From positions 62,001-126,000 of the forward strand of contig CAYUEV010000001.1 in NCBI GenBank assembly GCA_964443825.1: a DNA stretch of 64,000 bases, given 5' to 3'. Made by a program: the position numbers and the translations under genes. The stretch's first letter is position 1; the number at the start of each line of letters is the position of its first letter. This DNA comes from UBA1081 sp964443825 (lineage in GTDB: Bacteria; Bacillota; Clostridia; Oscillospirales; Acutalibacteraceae). The notes beneath the pieces are model-generated. The model searched no databases. It saw nothing but the letters and a program-made list of their open reading frames with translations, and was not told the origin of the DNA. This document shows positions 17,109 through 25,408 of the stretch, piece by piece.

Positions 17109-18335
17109 ATGAATAACAATACCCAAGAATACGATCCAAACAAAAATTTAAAACTCAATAAAGCCGTAATAAGAGTATTGCTTACGATGTTCGCGAGACC
17201 TTCCATGAAGATTATCGGCGTTAAAGTCGAGCGTTATAAGCCAAAAGCCGATACGTTCGTATTAGTCTCCAACCACAGCGACCCTTTAGACCCCGGTTTC
17301 GAGATGTTTTCAGTAAACAAATATTTAAGATTTGTCGCGGCCGACCATATAGCGCGAGTTAAATTCGGCGGCTTTCTCATTACAAAGTTGGGCGGCGTTT
17401 TAGTTAAATACAGAGGTCGCCCCGGATCTGAAATTACTGAAAAAATCCTTAAAAATCTCAAAGCCGGTATTTCCGTAGGTATTCACGCCGAGGGCGGGAC
17501 CAGCATTAACGGTGAGACGGGCTTTATTTCAGAACATACGGGGCAGCTTGTTAAAGATTCGGGAGTCGCTTTAATTACATTCCGCTTTACGGGCGGATAT
17601 TTAAGAACTCCCAGATGGTGTGAAAATAACAGAAGAGGTCCTCTCTTTGGTAAAGTCGTGGCCGAGTATTCAGCCGAGGAATTAAAAAATCTTTCCGTTA
17701 AGGAAATAACCGACATAATAAGACGCGACACTTACGTAAACGTTTTTGAAGACCAGCGAAAAGCAAAAGGCGTTTATAAAGGCAAAGATTTGGCCGAGTG
17801 CGTAGAGCGCGTTCTCTTTATGTGCCCCTCTTGCAAAACGGTAAGTTCTCTTCACAGCTCGGGCGATATATTGAAATGCGACAAATGCGGCTACTCCGTC
17901 CGCTACGGCGAAGACGCGTTTTTCCACGATACGGGTAAGGGTGTGTATTACGATAATATAGTCGATTGGGACAGGTGGCAAAAATCGGAGTGGAAGAAAA
18001 TTGTTCTTGGCGGAAAAGAAAACGGCGAAGTTATTTTTGCAGAGCCCGGGCAGATTCTGTTTTCCGTAAATGGCAACGAAAAAACGCTTGTTTTCGAGTC
18101 GGCGACCATTACCCTTACTAAAGACGCGTTTATTTTAACTCCCGACGATCCCGATTCACAGAAAAAAAGCATAACTATTCCGCTGAATGAAATTAAAAAC
18201 GCTCATACCGCGCTCAAGGATTCTCTTCTTTTAGTGGATAATGAGAGCTATTACGAGGTAAAGTGCAAAATTCCGCGCTCCCCTGAAAAATACGTCGCCG
18301 CGTGGAGATACTTAACCGGCAGAGATTATTTTTAA
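17109..18335 (+). CDS. PlsC-type lysophospholipid acyltransferase with zinc-ribbon extension
   Basis: Transfers an acyl chain to a lysophosphatidate-like acceptor. The N-terminal 220 residues are the acyltransferase domain: NHSDPLD near 55 is the HX4D catalytic box, and HAEGGTS near 125 the acceptor-binding motif. Unlike ordinary PlsC (about 240 residues) this protein has 408: a zinc ribbon with CPSC and CDKCGY sits near 240-260, followed by a beta-rich domain of about 130 residues of unknown role. It lies between an acyl-CoA ligase and a patatin. The extension could be regulatory or serve membrane binding; that is inference. Confidence 0.87.
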   Translation: MNNNTQEYDPNKNLKLNKAVIRVLLTMFARPSMKIIGVKVERYKPKADTFVLVSNHSDPLDPGFEMFSVNKYLRFVAADHIARVKFGGFLITKLGGVLVKYRGRPGSEITEKILKNLKAGISVGIHAEGGTSINGETGFISEHTGQLVKDSGVALITFRFTGGYLRTPRWCENNRRGPLFGKVVAEYSAEELKNLSVKEITDIIRRDTYVNVFEDQRKAKGVYKGKDLAECVERVLFMCPSCKTVSSLHSSGDILKCDKCGYSVRYGEDAFFHDTGKGVYYDNIVDWDRWQKSEWKKIVLGGKENGEVIFAEPGQILFSVNGNEKTLVFESATITLTKDAFILTPDDPDSQKKSITIPLNEIKNAHTALKDSLLLVDNESYYEVKCKIPRSPEKYVAAWRYLTGRDYF

Positions 18336-18413
18336 AACGCTAAGTATTTATACTGTTAATTATTTGTTTTTCAGATTCATAAGATAGATTAAGAATAAAA
18401 GGGTGAAAGATAA

Positions 18414-19271
18414 TTGACCGGCATAATTGATGTGGGCGGCGGAATGAAGTGCGCGTATTCCGCCGGTCTTTACGACTATTTTTTAGATGAAGGGATAAAA
18501 TTTGACTACTATCTCGGCGTGTCGGCCGGGAGTATGAATCTTTTGTCTTTTATAGCCGGGGAACGCGGCAGAAACATCAAAATATACAGAAACAGCGCGA
18601 TAAGCGCCGATTATTTAAGTTTTGGCAATTTTCTCCACAACGGCGCTTATATGAATTATGAAAAAGTAAGAGAAGATTTTTATTCTCCAGACGGACCTTA
18701 CGCTTTTAATTATGATAAATTTTACTCGTCTCCGGAGCCTTTTATCATATCTTTAACCGAAGGCGAGAGCGGCGATACCGTTTACGCCGGAAGAGAAAAA
18801 ATGACGGACGTTCAAAGCCTTCTTGACATAGTTAGCGCGTCGTGCTGTCTTCCTCTTGCTAGCAAACCCATTAAGATCGGAGATAAGTTTTACTTCGACG
18901 GCGGTTTAGGCGAGCCTATTCCATTTAGAAAAGCTTTTGACGATGGTTGCGACAAGCTTGTAATAGTTATGTCCACTTCTGTCGATAAAAAACGCGAGAA
19001 GCTCCCCGGACTTAATATTTTAGGACCTTCTCTTTTAAAAGATTATAAAAATATAGCCGACATGCTTGAAGACAGACACGTCGTCTATAATTATCTTATC
19101 CGCTGTATTAAAGAATATGAAAAGCAGGGCAGAGTCGTCATCTTTTCGCCCGTAGATATTCCCGGAGCGTTTTCTCTTATTAAGGATATTACCGTAATCG
19201 ATAAGCTCTATGACAACGGCTACCGCGACGCTAAAGACAGGATAAACGAGGTTAAAAAGATTTTATATTAA
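18414..19271 (+). CDS. patatin-like phospholipase
   Basis: A predicted serine acyl hydrolase of 285 residues. The oxyanion motif DVGGGMKCAYSAG is at the very N-terminus, the nucleophile elbow GVSAGS near residue 40, and the catalytic Asp in DGGLGEP near 162. It resembles the YjjU branch of bacterial patatins. The start is TTG with an AAGGGTGAAAG tract upstream; the patatin motif begins four residues later, so no later start is possible. As the last gene of a lipid trio it may release fatty acids that the ligase re-activates. It converges on the membrane protein downstream, 12 bases away. Confidence 0.9.
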   Translation: MTGIIDVGGGMKCAYSAGLYDYFLDEGIKFDYYLGVSAGSMNLLSFIAGERGRNIKIYRNSAISADYLSFGNFLHNGAYMNYEKVREDFYSPDGPYAFNYDKFYSSPEPFIISLTEGESGDTVYAGREKMTDVQSLLDIVSASCCLPLASKPIKIGDKFYFDGGLGEPIPFRKAFDDGCDKLVIVMSTSVDKKREKLPGLNILGPSLLKDYKNIADMLEDRHVVYNYLIRCIKEYEKQGRVVIFSPVDIPGAFSLIKDITVIDKLYDNGYRDAKDRINEVKKILY

Positions 19272-19283
19272 ATCAGCAAGATT

Positions 19284-19820
19284 TTATTTAAAAAGCTTTC
19301 TGAATTTCTTCTGCCATCTTAATAAATAAGCTTCCACCAACTTTGTAATACAAATATCATATAAAACGAACATGAGATTTGCCGCCGCTAAGAACAGCGG
19401 CAATACCCATTTTTGGGCGCTTTGGAACTCGTCTATCGGTATTCCGAAAACTTTGACCACAATTAAATATCCTAATATAAACGCCGCGTTTGATATAATT
19501 ATTTTTACTAAAAAGCAAACGGGCGTTGTTTTTATTCTGCTCTCCAAAACCGGCTTTAATATGGGATACCACCCGAAATAGGCGATATACATCATCGCCG
19601 TTTCTTTATCGGTTAAGATTAAAACCGACAAAATACTAACGGACACGTAGGTCATAAAAGCCCATTTTTTATTGATTTCTATCACCATAAGAACAAGTAA
19701 CGCTCCCGCAATCGCCGGCAGAGCGTACTGTAAATATGGTATAACCGCCGTAAGAAGCATAGTCACAAGCGACAAAGCCGTGATTATCCCGCCTAAAGCT
19801 ACTTTCGCGCTGTTTTTCAT
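19284..19820 (-). CDS. small integral membrane protein
   Basis: A 178-residue protein with about five hydrophobic segments, rich in small residues and with a basic C-terminus (RWQKKFRKLFK). Its size and an N-terminus of the type KVALGGIITALSLVTMLL resemble substrate-binding (S) components of ECF transporters, but no ligand motif is recognisable, so that is only a resemblance. The order of transcription suggests it is read after the J-domain gene, 40 bases away. An SD-like stretch is weak. Confidence 0.75.
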   Translation of the reverse strand: MKNSAKVALGGIITALSLVTMLLTAVIPYLQYALPAIAGALLVLMVIEINKKWAFMTYVSVSILSVLILTDKETAMMYIAYFGWYPILKPVLESRIKTTPVCFLVKIIISNAAFILGYLIVVKVFGIPIDEFQSAQKWVLPLFLAAANLMFVLYDICITKLVEAYLLRWQKKFRKLFK

Positions 19821-19860
19821 TTTTATTTTTAGATTTAGTTTTATTAAAAATGTATATCAA

Positions 19861-20499
19861 TTAACAGCAGGGAATAACGTCCCCGCCAAAGCATTCGCAG
19901 CATGAGTCGGCGCACACAAGCCCCGTGCACATATCGCAAAACGAGCATCCTCTGTTGCTTGATTTGTTTCCGCTGTCCACTCTGTAGCCGCCGTTTCTTT
20001 GAGTGTTCATAGACTCGTAGGCCATCTTGTACTCTTGGTTGCCGGGGTTCATTTTATACGCCGTTTCGTAATTTTCAAAAGCCGCCTTATCAAAGCCTTT
20101 GTTGTGCTGTATCATGCCCTGAAGATAAAACCATTCCGCGATTCTCTCATTATCGGGAATATTGTTAAGCATATTTTGAGCGGCGTCAAGATTCCCTTTC
20201 ATAATGGTTTCTCTTATGCCTGCGTATGTCGGGGGAGTGTAAGAACTCGCGTTGTAGCCGTAGGAGTTATCGTTGTAGCTGTCGTTAGGCTGGGTATTTC
20301 GGTAATTTCCTCCCGTTCTCCTGCCGTTAATGATAGCGTCATAAGCTTCGTCAAGCTCGCGCATTTTTGCTTTCGCTTCTTCGTCAAGAGGAGAGTCCAT
20401 ATTGCTCTGATACTGCCTTGCTTTTTCACGGTAAGCGTTTTTAATCTGCTCGTCCGTAGCGTTCATAGGCGTTCCCAGAACCTCATAAGGGTTGTTCAT
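19861..20499 (-). CDS. J-domain-like protein lacking HPD, with TPR and Cys-rich tail
   Basis: A 212-residue protein. Residues 1-60 align clearly with a DnaJ J domain (NPYEVLGTPMNATDEQIKNAYR and LDEAYDAI), but the HPD tripeptide that activates DnaK is replaced by QSN. A linker rich in Tyr/Asn/Ser follows, then a TPR-like segment (about 95-165). The last 30 residues hold eight cysteines (CSFCDMC, CADSCCEC, CC), probably a metal site. The gene overlaps the end of the DUF5685 gene by 17 bases and shares its promoter, so the two products likely work together. It cannot be an ordinary Hsp70 co-chaperone. Confidence 0.88.
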   Translation of the reverse strand: MNNPYEVLGTPMNATDEQIKNAYREKARQYQSNMDSPLDEEAKAKMRELDEAYDAIINGRRTGGNYRNTQPNDSYNDNSYGYNASSYTPPTYAGIRETIMKGNLDAAQNMLNNIPDNERIAEWFYLQGMIQHNKGFDKAAFENYETAYKMNPGNQEYKMAYESMNTQRNGGYRVDSGNKSSNRGCSFCDMCTGLVCADSCCECFGGDVIPCC

Positions 20500-21337
20500 C
20501 TTTTCGCCTTCTTTCGTAAACTTTTAACGTTTCATAATATAGTCCGTCGTAAATCACGTTTTTAAGTATTCCGTCGAATTTTTTAACGTCTAACAGGGAA
20601 TACGCCTTGACGATTTCTCCCGCCGTGTAAATAAGGTCGCCTTTTACGGTTTCAGGGCTGTAGTTTTCGTCTTCTAAAAGCGGGTTATAGCCGCTGTTTT
20701 TTTTATCTTTTTGGACGTCGTCAAACGCGTCTATAATGTAGACCCATCTTCCCACTAAATATCCGATTCTCTGCCGTACTTTTTTCTCGGTATCGTTTTT
20801 CTCGCCGAATGAGTATACTTCCGAAAGCATTAAAGCCGACGGCTCTGCGGCGAGGTCTAATGATTTTTCGTTTTCCCGCTCTCTTAAAAACTGTAAATCC
20901 ATGTATTTTTTAAAAACGCCGTCCATGTAAGGGAGAAAATTTCGCGCTTTCTTGTAAGGGCGCAAAACGAAAAGCAATAACAATCTATATAAAATCGATT
21001 TAAAAAACGACTTATCGTGAATATTATCTTTAAGTTTGTAATAAATTAAAAATACTGAAATATCGGCGGCGTAAGTCACAGCCTCTTCTCTGTTTTTACA
21101 AAAATTACATTTCTTTGCGAGATTAAACGGACAGCGCTTACTTATAAAATCTATTTTATCGCTTCCGAGAGCCAATATCGCTATGGCGAGAAACGTCGCG
21201 TCGTAACTTAAAAACAGCCTCGCTATAAGACCGTAACGCTTGCCAAGCTCTTTGCAAAGAGAACAGTAAACGCCTTTATAAACTTCATCTTCCCAGACCT
21301 TAAGCTCGGGGCGGTGCGTTTTTATATATCCAAACAT
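20483..21337 (-). CDS. DUF5685 family protein
   Basis: A 284-residue protein of a family of unknown function common in clostridia. The N-terminus FGYIKTHRPEL and the cysteine pairs CSLCKELG (near 29) and CPFN / CNFCKN (near 70) are its hallmarks and look like a metal or Fe-S site; the rest is predicted helical and acidic Asp residues (DAFDDVQKD) recur near 205. It is first in a leftward unit with the J-domain gene, whose start lies inside its 3' end. Membership is from recall of the family pattern; function is not known. Confidence 0.82.
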   Translation of the reverse strand: MFGYIKTHRPELKVWEDEVYKGVYCSLCKELGKRYGLIARLFLSYDATFLAIAILALGSDKIDFISKRCPFNLAKKCNFCKNREEAVTYAADISVFLIYYKLKDNIHDKSFFKSILYRLLLLFVLRPYKKARNFLPYMDGVFKKYMDLQFLRERENEKSLDLAAEPSALMLSEVYSFGEKNDTEKKVRQRIGYLVGRWVYIIDAFDDVQKDKKNSGYNPLLEDENYSPETVKGDLIYTAGEIVKAYSLLDVKKFDGILKNVIYDGLYYETLKVYERRRKDEQPL

Positions 21338-21352
21338 ATTGCGGCTTAAAAA

Positions 21353-21381
21353 ATATTATCAGAAAATAAAAGTTAAATCAA
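21353..21381 (-). promoter_or_regulatory. sigma-A promoter for the DUF5685/J-domain unit
   Basis: On the minus strand TTGATT (21381-21376), 17 bases, TAATAT (21358-21353), close to the ATG at 21337, so the leader is very short. Confidence 0.65.
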
Positions 21382-21407
21382 TGATTTTGAATTTCTTTGG
21401 AATAATA

Positions 21408-21436
21408 TTGAAAATTATTCTAAATTGTAATATAAT
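21408..21436 (+). promoter_or_regulatory. sigma-A promoter for the second PHP gene
   Basis: TTGAAA (21408-21413), 17 bases, TATAAT (21431-21436). The predicted +1 near 21443 excludes the ATG at 21440 as a start and favours the ATG at 21455. Confidence 0.75.
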
Positions 21437-21454
21437 CTTATGCGGGTGACGACG

Positions 21455-22126
21455 ATGTATTTATATGAAACTCATTTCCACACGAAAGAAATCAGCCCCT
21501 GCGCGAAAGTCCCCGCCAAAACGGGCGTAAGTATGTATAAAGACGCCGGGTATTCGGGTGTTCTTGTGACCGACCATTTCGCGACGGAGTATTTGCTGCG
21601 CAACTATAAAGGTAACTCGTGGAGAGATAAAATAGATTATTACTTAGAAGGCTACAGAACCGCCAAAAAATATGAAACAAATGATTTTTCGGTTATGCTG
21701 GGGATTGAACTGCGTTTTATCGACAACGAGAACGACTATATAATATTCGGAATAGACGAGAAATTTTTATATAGTAACGAGTGGTTCACAAATCTCACGG
21801 TGAAGGAATTTAAACCGATAGCCGACAAAAATGGTCTTACCGTAATTCAGGCTCACCCGTTCAGGCGCAAAATGGTAATTATCGACCCGCGCTATATTAC
21901 CGGAGTGGAGGTCTACAACGGCAATAGAAGATACGAGCCGTCTTACGAGATCGCCAGCGTCTGGGCGAAAACTCATAATCTTTACGCGACGTCCGGGTCG
22001 GATTTTCACCAGCCGGAGGATTTGGCGAGAGGCGGGATATTTTTAAACAACCCCGTTAAAACCCAAAAAGAATTTAGAAAAGCAATTTTATCGGACGACT
22101 ACAAACTAAAACTCCCGGTTCATTAA
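21455..22126 (+). CDS. PHP-domain metal-dependent phosphoesterase
   Basis: A 223-residue PHP protein. Metal ligands are visible in YETHFHTKE at the start, VTDHF near 30, GIELRF near 73, QAHPFRR near 132 and GSDFHQPEDLA near 187. It belongs to the short cytoplasmic PHP proteins that cleave phosphoesters (some act on nucleoside 5',3'-bisphosphates or histidinol phosphate). The substrate is not determinable. It starts at 21455 because the promoter's +1 falls after the earlier ATG, and GGGTGA lies just upstream. It converges on the flavoprotein gene with one base between them. Confidence 0.88.
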   Translation: MYLYETHFHTKEISPCAKVPAKTGVSMYKDAGYSGVLVTDHFATEYLLRNYKGNSWRDKIDYYLEGYRTAKKYETNDFSVMLGIELRFIDNENDYIIFGIDEKFLYSNEWFTNLTVKEFKPIADKNGLTVIQAHPFRRKMVIIDPRYITGVEVYNGNRRYEPSYEIASVWAKTHNLYATSGSDFHQPEDLARGGIFLNNPVKTQKEFRKAILSDDYKLKLPVH

Positions 22127-22127
22127 A

Positions 22128-22664
22128 TTAAACCGAAAAAAACTCTTCCGACGCTTTTTTAATGTTTTCTATTTTTATCGGCGTTATGACCTTTTCTTTA
22201 TCGGTGTCGGTTAATACAAAAGACCCTGAAAACTTAGCGCCTAATTCTTTAAACGCTAAACCCGCTTGTTTATTTATTACGTCTGAAGAAAATTTCCCGC
22301 TTTTCCCCGCCGACGCTAAAAGAAAACCTTTTCTTTCGATTTTTTGCTCTTTATAAAAGTAAGGCTCTAATCTGTCTAAAAACGCTTTCATAGGGGAGGG
22401 GAAAGAGTAATTGTAAACGGGACTCGCTATTATGATATAATCAGACGAGAAAGCGCGGTCGAGGATTTTTTTATTGTCGCCGTTACGGCAAACAAACGTT
22501 TTCTCGCAGTATTTACAGTCAACGCACGGGGAAACGTTTTCTTTGTAGAGATCAAACGTTGCGACTTCTCCCAAAAATCCTTCTAAGAATATGTCGAGAA
22601 TTTTTTTAGTAAAGCCGTTCTTATTAGGGGATGAAAACAGTACGCAAGCTTTTCCTTCTTTCAA
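22128..22664 (-). CDS. flavodoxin-fold NAD(P)H-dependent FMN reductase family protein
   Basis: A 178-residue flavoprotein. The FMN phosphate loop SSPNKNGFTKK is near residue 11, the isoalloxazine-contact SPVYNYSFPSPMKAFLDR near 80, and a cysteine group CVDCKYCEKTFVC near 47. In this family such cysteines can hold an Fe-S cluster or form disulfides. It likely moves electrons from NAD(P)H to an unknown acceptor. Its ATG overlaps the stop of the upstream lipoprotein gene by four bases (ATGA), so the two are translationally coupled. Confidence 0.85.
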   Translation of the reverse strand: MKEGKACVLFSSPNKNGFTKKILDIFLEGFLGEVATFDLYKENVSPCVDCKYCEKTFVCRNGDNKKILDRAFSSDYIIIASPVYNYSFPSPMKAFLDRLEPYFYKEQKIERKGFLLASAGKSGKFSSDVINKQAGLAFKELGAKFSGSFVLTDTDKEKVITPIKIENIKKASEEFFSV

Positions 22665-23464
22665 TTCGTAGTATCCTCAAACTCTTCCCTTGAAAGAAGA
22701 GTTCCGTCCGCGTCGTAGCGCGAAAACGACTTCGCGGTTTTACTGTCGTAGTACTCGTAAGCGTAATAATCCGATAATTTTCCGTCTTTATCAAAATGCG
22801 ACTCTTTTACGCAAAGATCGTCGTCGTTGTATGTAAACTCAGTGTAACTCTTTAGAGACTCGTCGCCGTTATATACCGACAGCTTATAAGGGTTTACGTT
22901 TTTTTCGTCTTTATACTCATATTGCGTATACTCAAGGAGAGTATCATTCCCGTCGTATTTTGAAATTTTAATAAGGCGGTTATTTTCATCTCTTTCCGAC
23001 TCGCTGCGGCCCGTAATCTTGCCGTCTTTATCGTATGTAGTGGATTTAGCGATATTGCCTTTTTCGTATTCGCTGACGGTGGAGCCGGACGCGTTTCCAT
23101 TGTCGTCGTAGTAATACGTTGTGAGCAGACTGTGCGACCCGTCAGGGGTAAGTTCTTCTTTGGAAACCATTTTATCTCCAGAATACTTCATAAGCGTGTG
23201 GGCTTTTTGGTATTCCTCGTCCCAGACGAAAACCTCGACTAAATTGCCGTCGTTATCGTAATACTCGACGTTCACGCAATCTTCGTCGTCGATTTTAACT
23301 TTTGTAATGAGGTTGCCGTCGGTAATGGGGTAAGAGCGGTCTACGGCGTATGACACGCTTTCGTCGCCGTTTGTTGTTTCCTCTTCTTTAACCGTGCCGC
23401 AAGAACACAGAACAGCCGCTATAATCGCGGCCGAAAAAGTTATAAGCAAAACGGTTTTGCGCAT
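22661..23464 (-). CDS. lipoprotein with YD-like (toxin-antigen type) repeats
   Basis: A 267-residue exported lipoprotein: signal peptide with lipobox ending VLCSC near residue 22, then an acidic linker. From about residue 45 the protein is a chain of 20-residue units of the form tyrosine-rich strand, D-x-x-G-N/K, and threonine or serine turns (YYDDNGN, DKDGKITG, DNNRLIK), like the TANFOR/MORN-type repeats seen in surface proteins. A second, shorter lipoprotein of this sort is at 57830-58504. It is coupled to the flavoprotein gene but the functional link is unclear. Confidence 0.8.
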   Translation of the reverse strand: MRKTVLLITFSAAIIAAVLCSCGTVKEEETTNGDESVSYAVDRSYPITDGNLITKVKIDDEDCVNVEYYDNDGNLVEVFVWDEEYQKAHTLMKYSGDKMVSKEELTPDGSHSLLTTYYYDDNGNASGSTVSEYEKGNIAKSTTYDKDGKITGRSESERDENNRLIKISKYDGNDTLLEYTQYEYKDEKNVNPYKLSVYNGDESLKSYTEFTYNDDDLCVKESHFDKDGKLSDYYAYEYYDSKTAKSFSRYDADGTLLSREEFEDTTN

Positions 23465-23553
23465 AAATTTACAAACCTTCTTATTTAAGCAGGAGCTAAA
23501 GAAGCGGAAGTTTTAGCTTAAAACGCGTAAAATTTGACCCCTTTATCTTTAGC

Positions 23554-24291
23554 TTAATTTTTATTCGCGGATAAAAGTTTCGCCGCTTCTTTATCAACAA
23601 GGATATGCGCGTTCGGATGATTTTGTAATATTGACGCGGGGCAGGAGGGAGAAACTTCCCCTTCTATTGTTTTCTTTATAGCTTCCGCTTTTTTTTCGCC
23701 CTCGGCGATTAAAACTATCTCCTTAGCTTTAATAATAGTCCCGATTCCCATCGTTATTGCCTCTTTTGGCATATCGGAGCGCGACGGGAAATATTTCATA
23801 TTTGATTCTATCGTGTTTTCGGCGAGTATTACTTTATGCGTTCCTTTAGTAAACTCGTTTGAAGGCTCGTTAAAACCTATATGACCGTTAGTTCCTATCC
23901 CTAAAAGCTGAATATCAACGCCGCCCGCGTCTTCTATCGCCTTATCGTATGATTCGCAGTAGCTTTCGACGTCGTAAGGATCGCTGTCCGGCACGTGAGC
24001 GTTTTCTTCTAATATGTCGATTTTATCAAACAGGTTCTCGCGCATATAAGCGTAGTAGCTGTTTTTATCGTTTCTCGAAATACCGTAGTATTCGTCTAAA
24101 TTAAAAGTCACGGTATTTTTAAATGAAATTTCGCCGTTATTGTATTTTTCTACAAGAAGAGCGTAGGTTTTTAGCGGCGACGCGCCTGTGGCGAGTCCTA
24201 AGACGGCGTGATCCTTTTTAACGGCGGAAGCTATTAACTCCGCCGCCTCTTTCGCTATTTCATCTGAATTTTCAAAAATCTTTACGTCCAT
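23554..24291 (-). CDS. nagB: glucosamine-6-phosphate deaminase
   Basis: Converts glucosamine 6-phosphate to fructose 6-phosphate and ammonia, feeding amino sugars into glycolysis. Its 245 residues match the short Firmicute NagB: GLATGASPLKTY (phosphate loop) near 33, NLDEYYGI near 66, LGIGTNGHIGFNEP near 132 with the active-site residues. No nagA or transporter is adjacent, and glmM, which works in the opposite direction of flux, is at 44812. It may be read with the two genes upstream, but the gaps (96 and 43 bases) allow separate promoters. Confidence 0.96.
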   Translation of the reverse strand: MDVKIFENSDEIAKEAAELIASAVKKDHAVLGLATGASPLKTYALLVEKYNNGEISFKNTVTFNLDEYYGISRNDKNSYYAYMRENLFDKIDILEENAHVPDSDPYDVESYCESYDKAIEDAGGVDIQLLGIGTNGHIGFNEPSNEFTKGTHKVILAENTIESNMKYFPSRSDMPKEAITMGIGTIIKAKEIVLIAEGEKKAEAIKKTIEGEVSPSCPASILQNHPNAHILVDKEAAKLLSANKN

Positions 24292-24387
24292 AGTATTATC
24301 TCGCCTACAGGTATTATCTATACGAAGCTTTAATTAACTTGAATTTTAGGACTGTAATCTAAAAAATCCAAGCATATTTAAAATGCG

Positions 24388-25365
24388 TTATTTCCAGATA
24401 ATCGTCATAGTAAGACCGATCCTTTGGTAATTTACGTCTTTAATAAAGCCTAAGTCGACAATAGATTTTTCGAGTTGATCCGCCATTTCGCTGTTGTTCA
24501 TGAAATATGTGGCGTGCATGGTAAGGTCGTGAGGAGCTACCATATCGAAAAGCTTAAATCCCGTAAGCCACCAGTTTGGTTCAGGTCCTCTCGTCATGTA
24601 GAGGTCGTTTCCTCTGTAGAGAGCGAAAGACATCGTGACCGTTTCGGAATCAGGGACGGCGCTGTAAAAAGAGGAATCGGAACCTTTCGGTTTATAGTAA
24701 ATTCCCATTTCGCCGCCGGTCGTGATGCCGTACCTGCCTTTCCAAATTTGGAAGAGCCAGTCGTAGTCATTGTACGTGAATTTAAGGCGTATCGTATCGT
24801 AATACATTCCGACGAAAGCCGCGCCCGCGTCATATAAAGGTGAAAAGCCCCAATTTCTTTGCCAGGACTGCGAATCGGAGTAAAATATTTTTTGGTTTTT
24901 ATCAAAACGGAAACCCGCTCTGAGTACAATCTCGCCGATTTCTTTAACGGGACTCGTAAGACCTTCTAACGAGTCGTCGTCGGAAACCGTCCCGTCCGTC
25001 ACGACGTGGAAGAACACTTTTTTGCCGTCGTCAGTCGACATAGGTTCGACCTGTTCGGTTTGGGTATATCTGTTGGCCTCGGCTAAAAACTGCTCGACAT
25101 ATTGTTCCTCAGCGCTTTTAGCGGCTGTTTCCGTGGTAGCGGCGGGGACGTTAGCCTGTGGGATAGTGGTCGGCGGCATTGTGAGTTTTTCGTGAATCTC
25201 GGTAATTTCAGTAGTGGGAAGAGTAAAAGGTATCTCGTCTATTGAGCCTTCTTCTTTTCGTATATCGCCCGACGGCGACGTTATCATCACAATCCCTATT
25301 ATTACCCCTATTAACAGTAAACCCGCTATGGAGCTTAAAATGATTTGCGTCTTTTTGCTGCCCAT
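24388..25365 (-). CDS. membrane-anchored protein of unknown function
   Basis: A 325-residue protein with a short basic start, one transmembrane segment (about 8-30), then a Pro/Thr-rich linker (EIHEKLTMPPTTIPQ) and an extracytoplasmic domain of about 240 residues. That domain is rich in Trp, Tyr and Asp and opens with a cystatin-like region; clear motifs are lacking. DUF4474-type clostridial proteins have this architecture (YDAGAAFVGMYYDTIRLKF and YDWLFQIWKGRYG are reminiscent), which I give as a tentative match. The ATG at 25365 is preferred to a TTG at 25383 because AGAAGTGAG lies just upstream. Confidence 0.72.
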   Translation of the reverse strand: MGSKKTQIILSSIAGLLLIGVIIGIVMITSPSGDIRKEEGSIDEIPFTLPTTEITEIHEKLTMPPTTIPQANVPAATTETAAKSAEEQYVEQFLAEANRYTQTEQVEPMSTDDGKKVFFHVVTDGTVSDDDSLEGLTSPVKEIGEIVLRAGFRFDKNQKIFYSDSQSWQRNWGFSPLYDAGAAFVGMYYDTIRLKFTYNDYDWLFQIWKGRYGITTGGEMGIYYKPKGSDSSFYSAVPDSETVTMSFALYRGNDLYMTRGPEPNWWLTGFKLFDMVAPHDLTMHATYFMNNSEMADQLEKSIVDLGFIKDVNYQRIGLTMTIIWK

Positions 25366-25408
25366 AATCTCACTTCTGCCCAAATGATTTAAAATGATAA
25401 GACTTTAA

